A DNA stretch of 8,064 nucleotides, taken from positions 1 to 8,064 of the forward strand of contig SKQI01000187.1 in the NCBI GenBank assembly GCA_007119095.1, written 5' to 3'. This document shows, in pieces, positions 7,117 through 8,064 of the stretch. The DNA is from Wenzhouxiangella sp. (GTDB lineage: Bacteria > Pseudomonadota > Gammaproteobacteria > Xanthomonadales > Wenzhouxiangellaceae). Under the pieces are notes generated by a model. The model did not search any database and had not been told where the DNA came from. It saw only the letters and a list, made by a program, of their open reading frames with translations. The position numbers and the translations under genes were made by a program. Position 1 is the first letter of the stretch, and each line of letters begins with the position of its first letter.

Positions 7117-8064
<948 letters not shown>

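Overview
The window is about 8 kb of fairly GC-rich bacterial chromosome. Every gene I can support lies on the minus strand, so transcription runs from the right edge to the left. The tRNA synthetase and the helicase closely resemble gammaproteobacterial AsnRS and RhlE. The gene set, base composition and the C-terminal tail of the secreted protein would suit a Xanthomonadales/Lysobacterales-like marine or soil gammaproteobacterium. That placement is inference, since no 16S or other marker is present.

Layout in the direction of transcription: (1) 8064-7117 is the C-terminal two thirds of asparaginyl-tRNA synthetase (asnS), cut by the window edge. (2) After a 156-bp gap, 6960-4741 encodes a 739-residue exported protein with a signal peptide, a long right-handed beta-helix-like repeat region, one bacterial Ig-like domain and a short DRFE-type tail. 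(3) After 55 bp comes an SDR-family protein (4685-3900). Its Tyr-x-x-x-Lys active site is replaced by Ser-x-x-x-Arg. Three bases later comes an aldehyde dehydrogenase of the 2-aminomuconate/2-hydroxymuconate semialdehyde type (3896-2394). These two are almost certainly co-transcribed and point to aromatic or tryptophan (kynurenine) catabolism, though no other pathway gene is in view. A possible 30-codon ORF follows. (4) A stand-alone tandem-CBS protein (2242-1829) has its own likely promoter. (5) An intergenic stretch carries a 101-bp imperfect palindrome made of CGCAAAG-like units. (6) The DEAD-box RNA helicase rhlE (1458-184) has a promoter with an extended -10 and a structured leader of about 130 nt. 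(7) The left 183 bp carries a 62-bp element with three 9-bp tandem repeats and no confident gene.

The genes do not form one system. asnS and rhlE are housekeeping genes, the SDR-ALDH pair is a catabolic module, the beta-helix protein is a surface or secreted factor, and the CBS protein is a probable nucleotide sensor. The points most worth a second look are the SDR without its catalytic residues, the domain architecture and tail of the exported protein, and the two intergenic repeats, which share an AAAGAAAACCT head.
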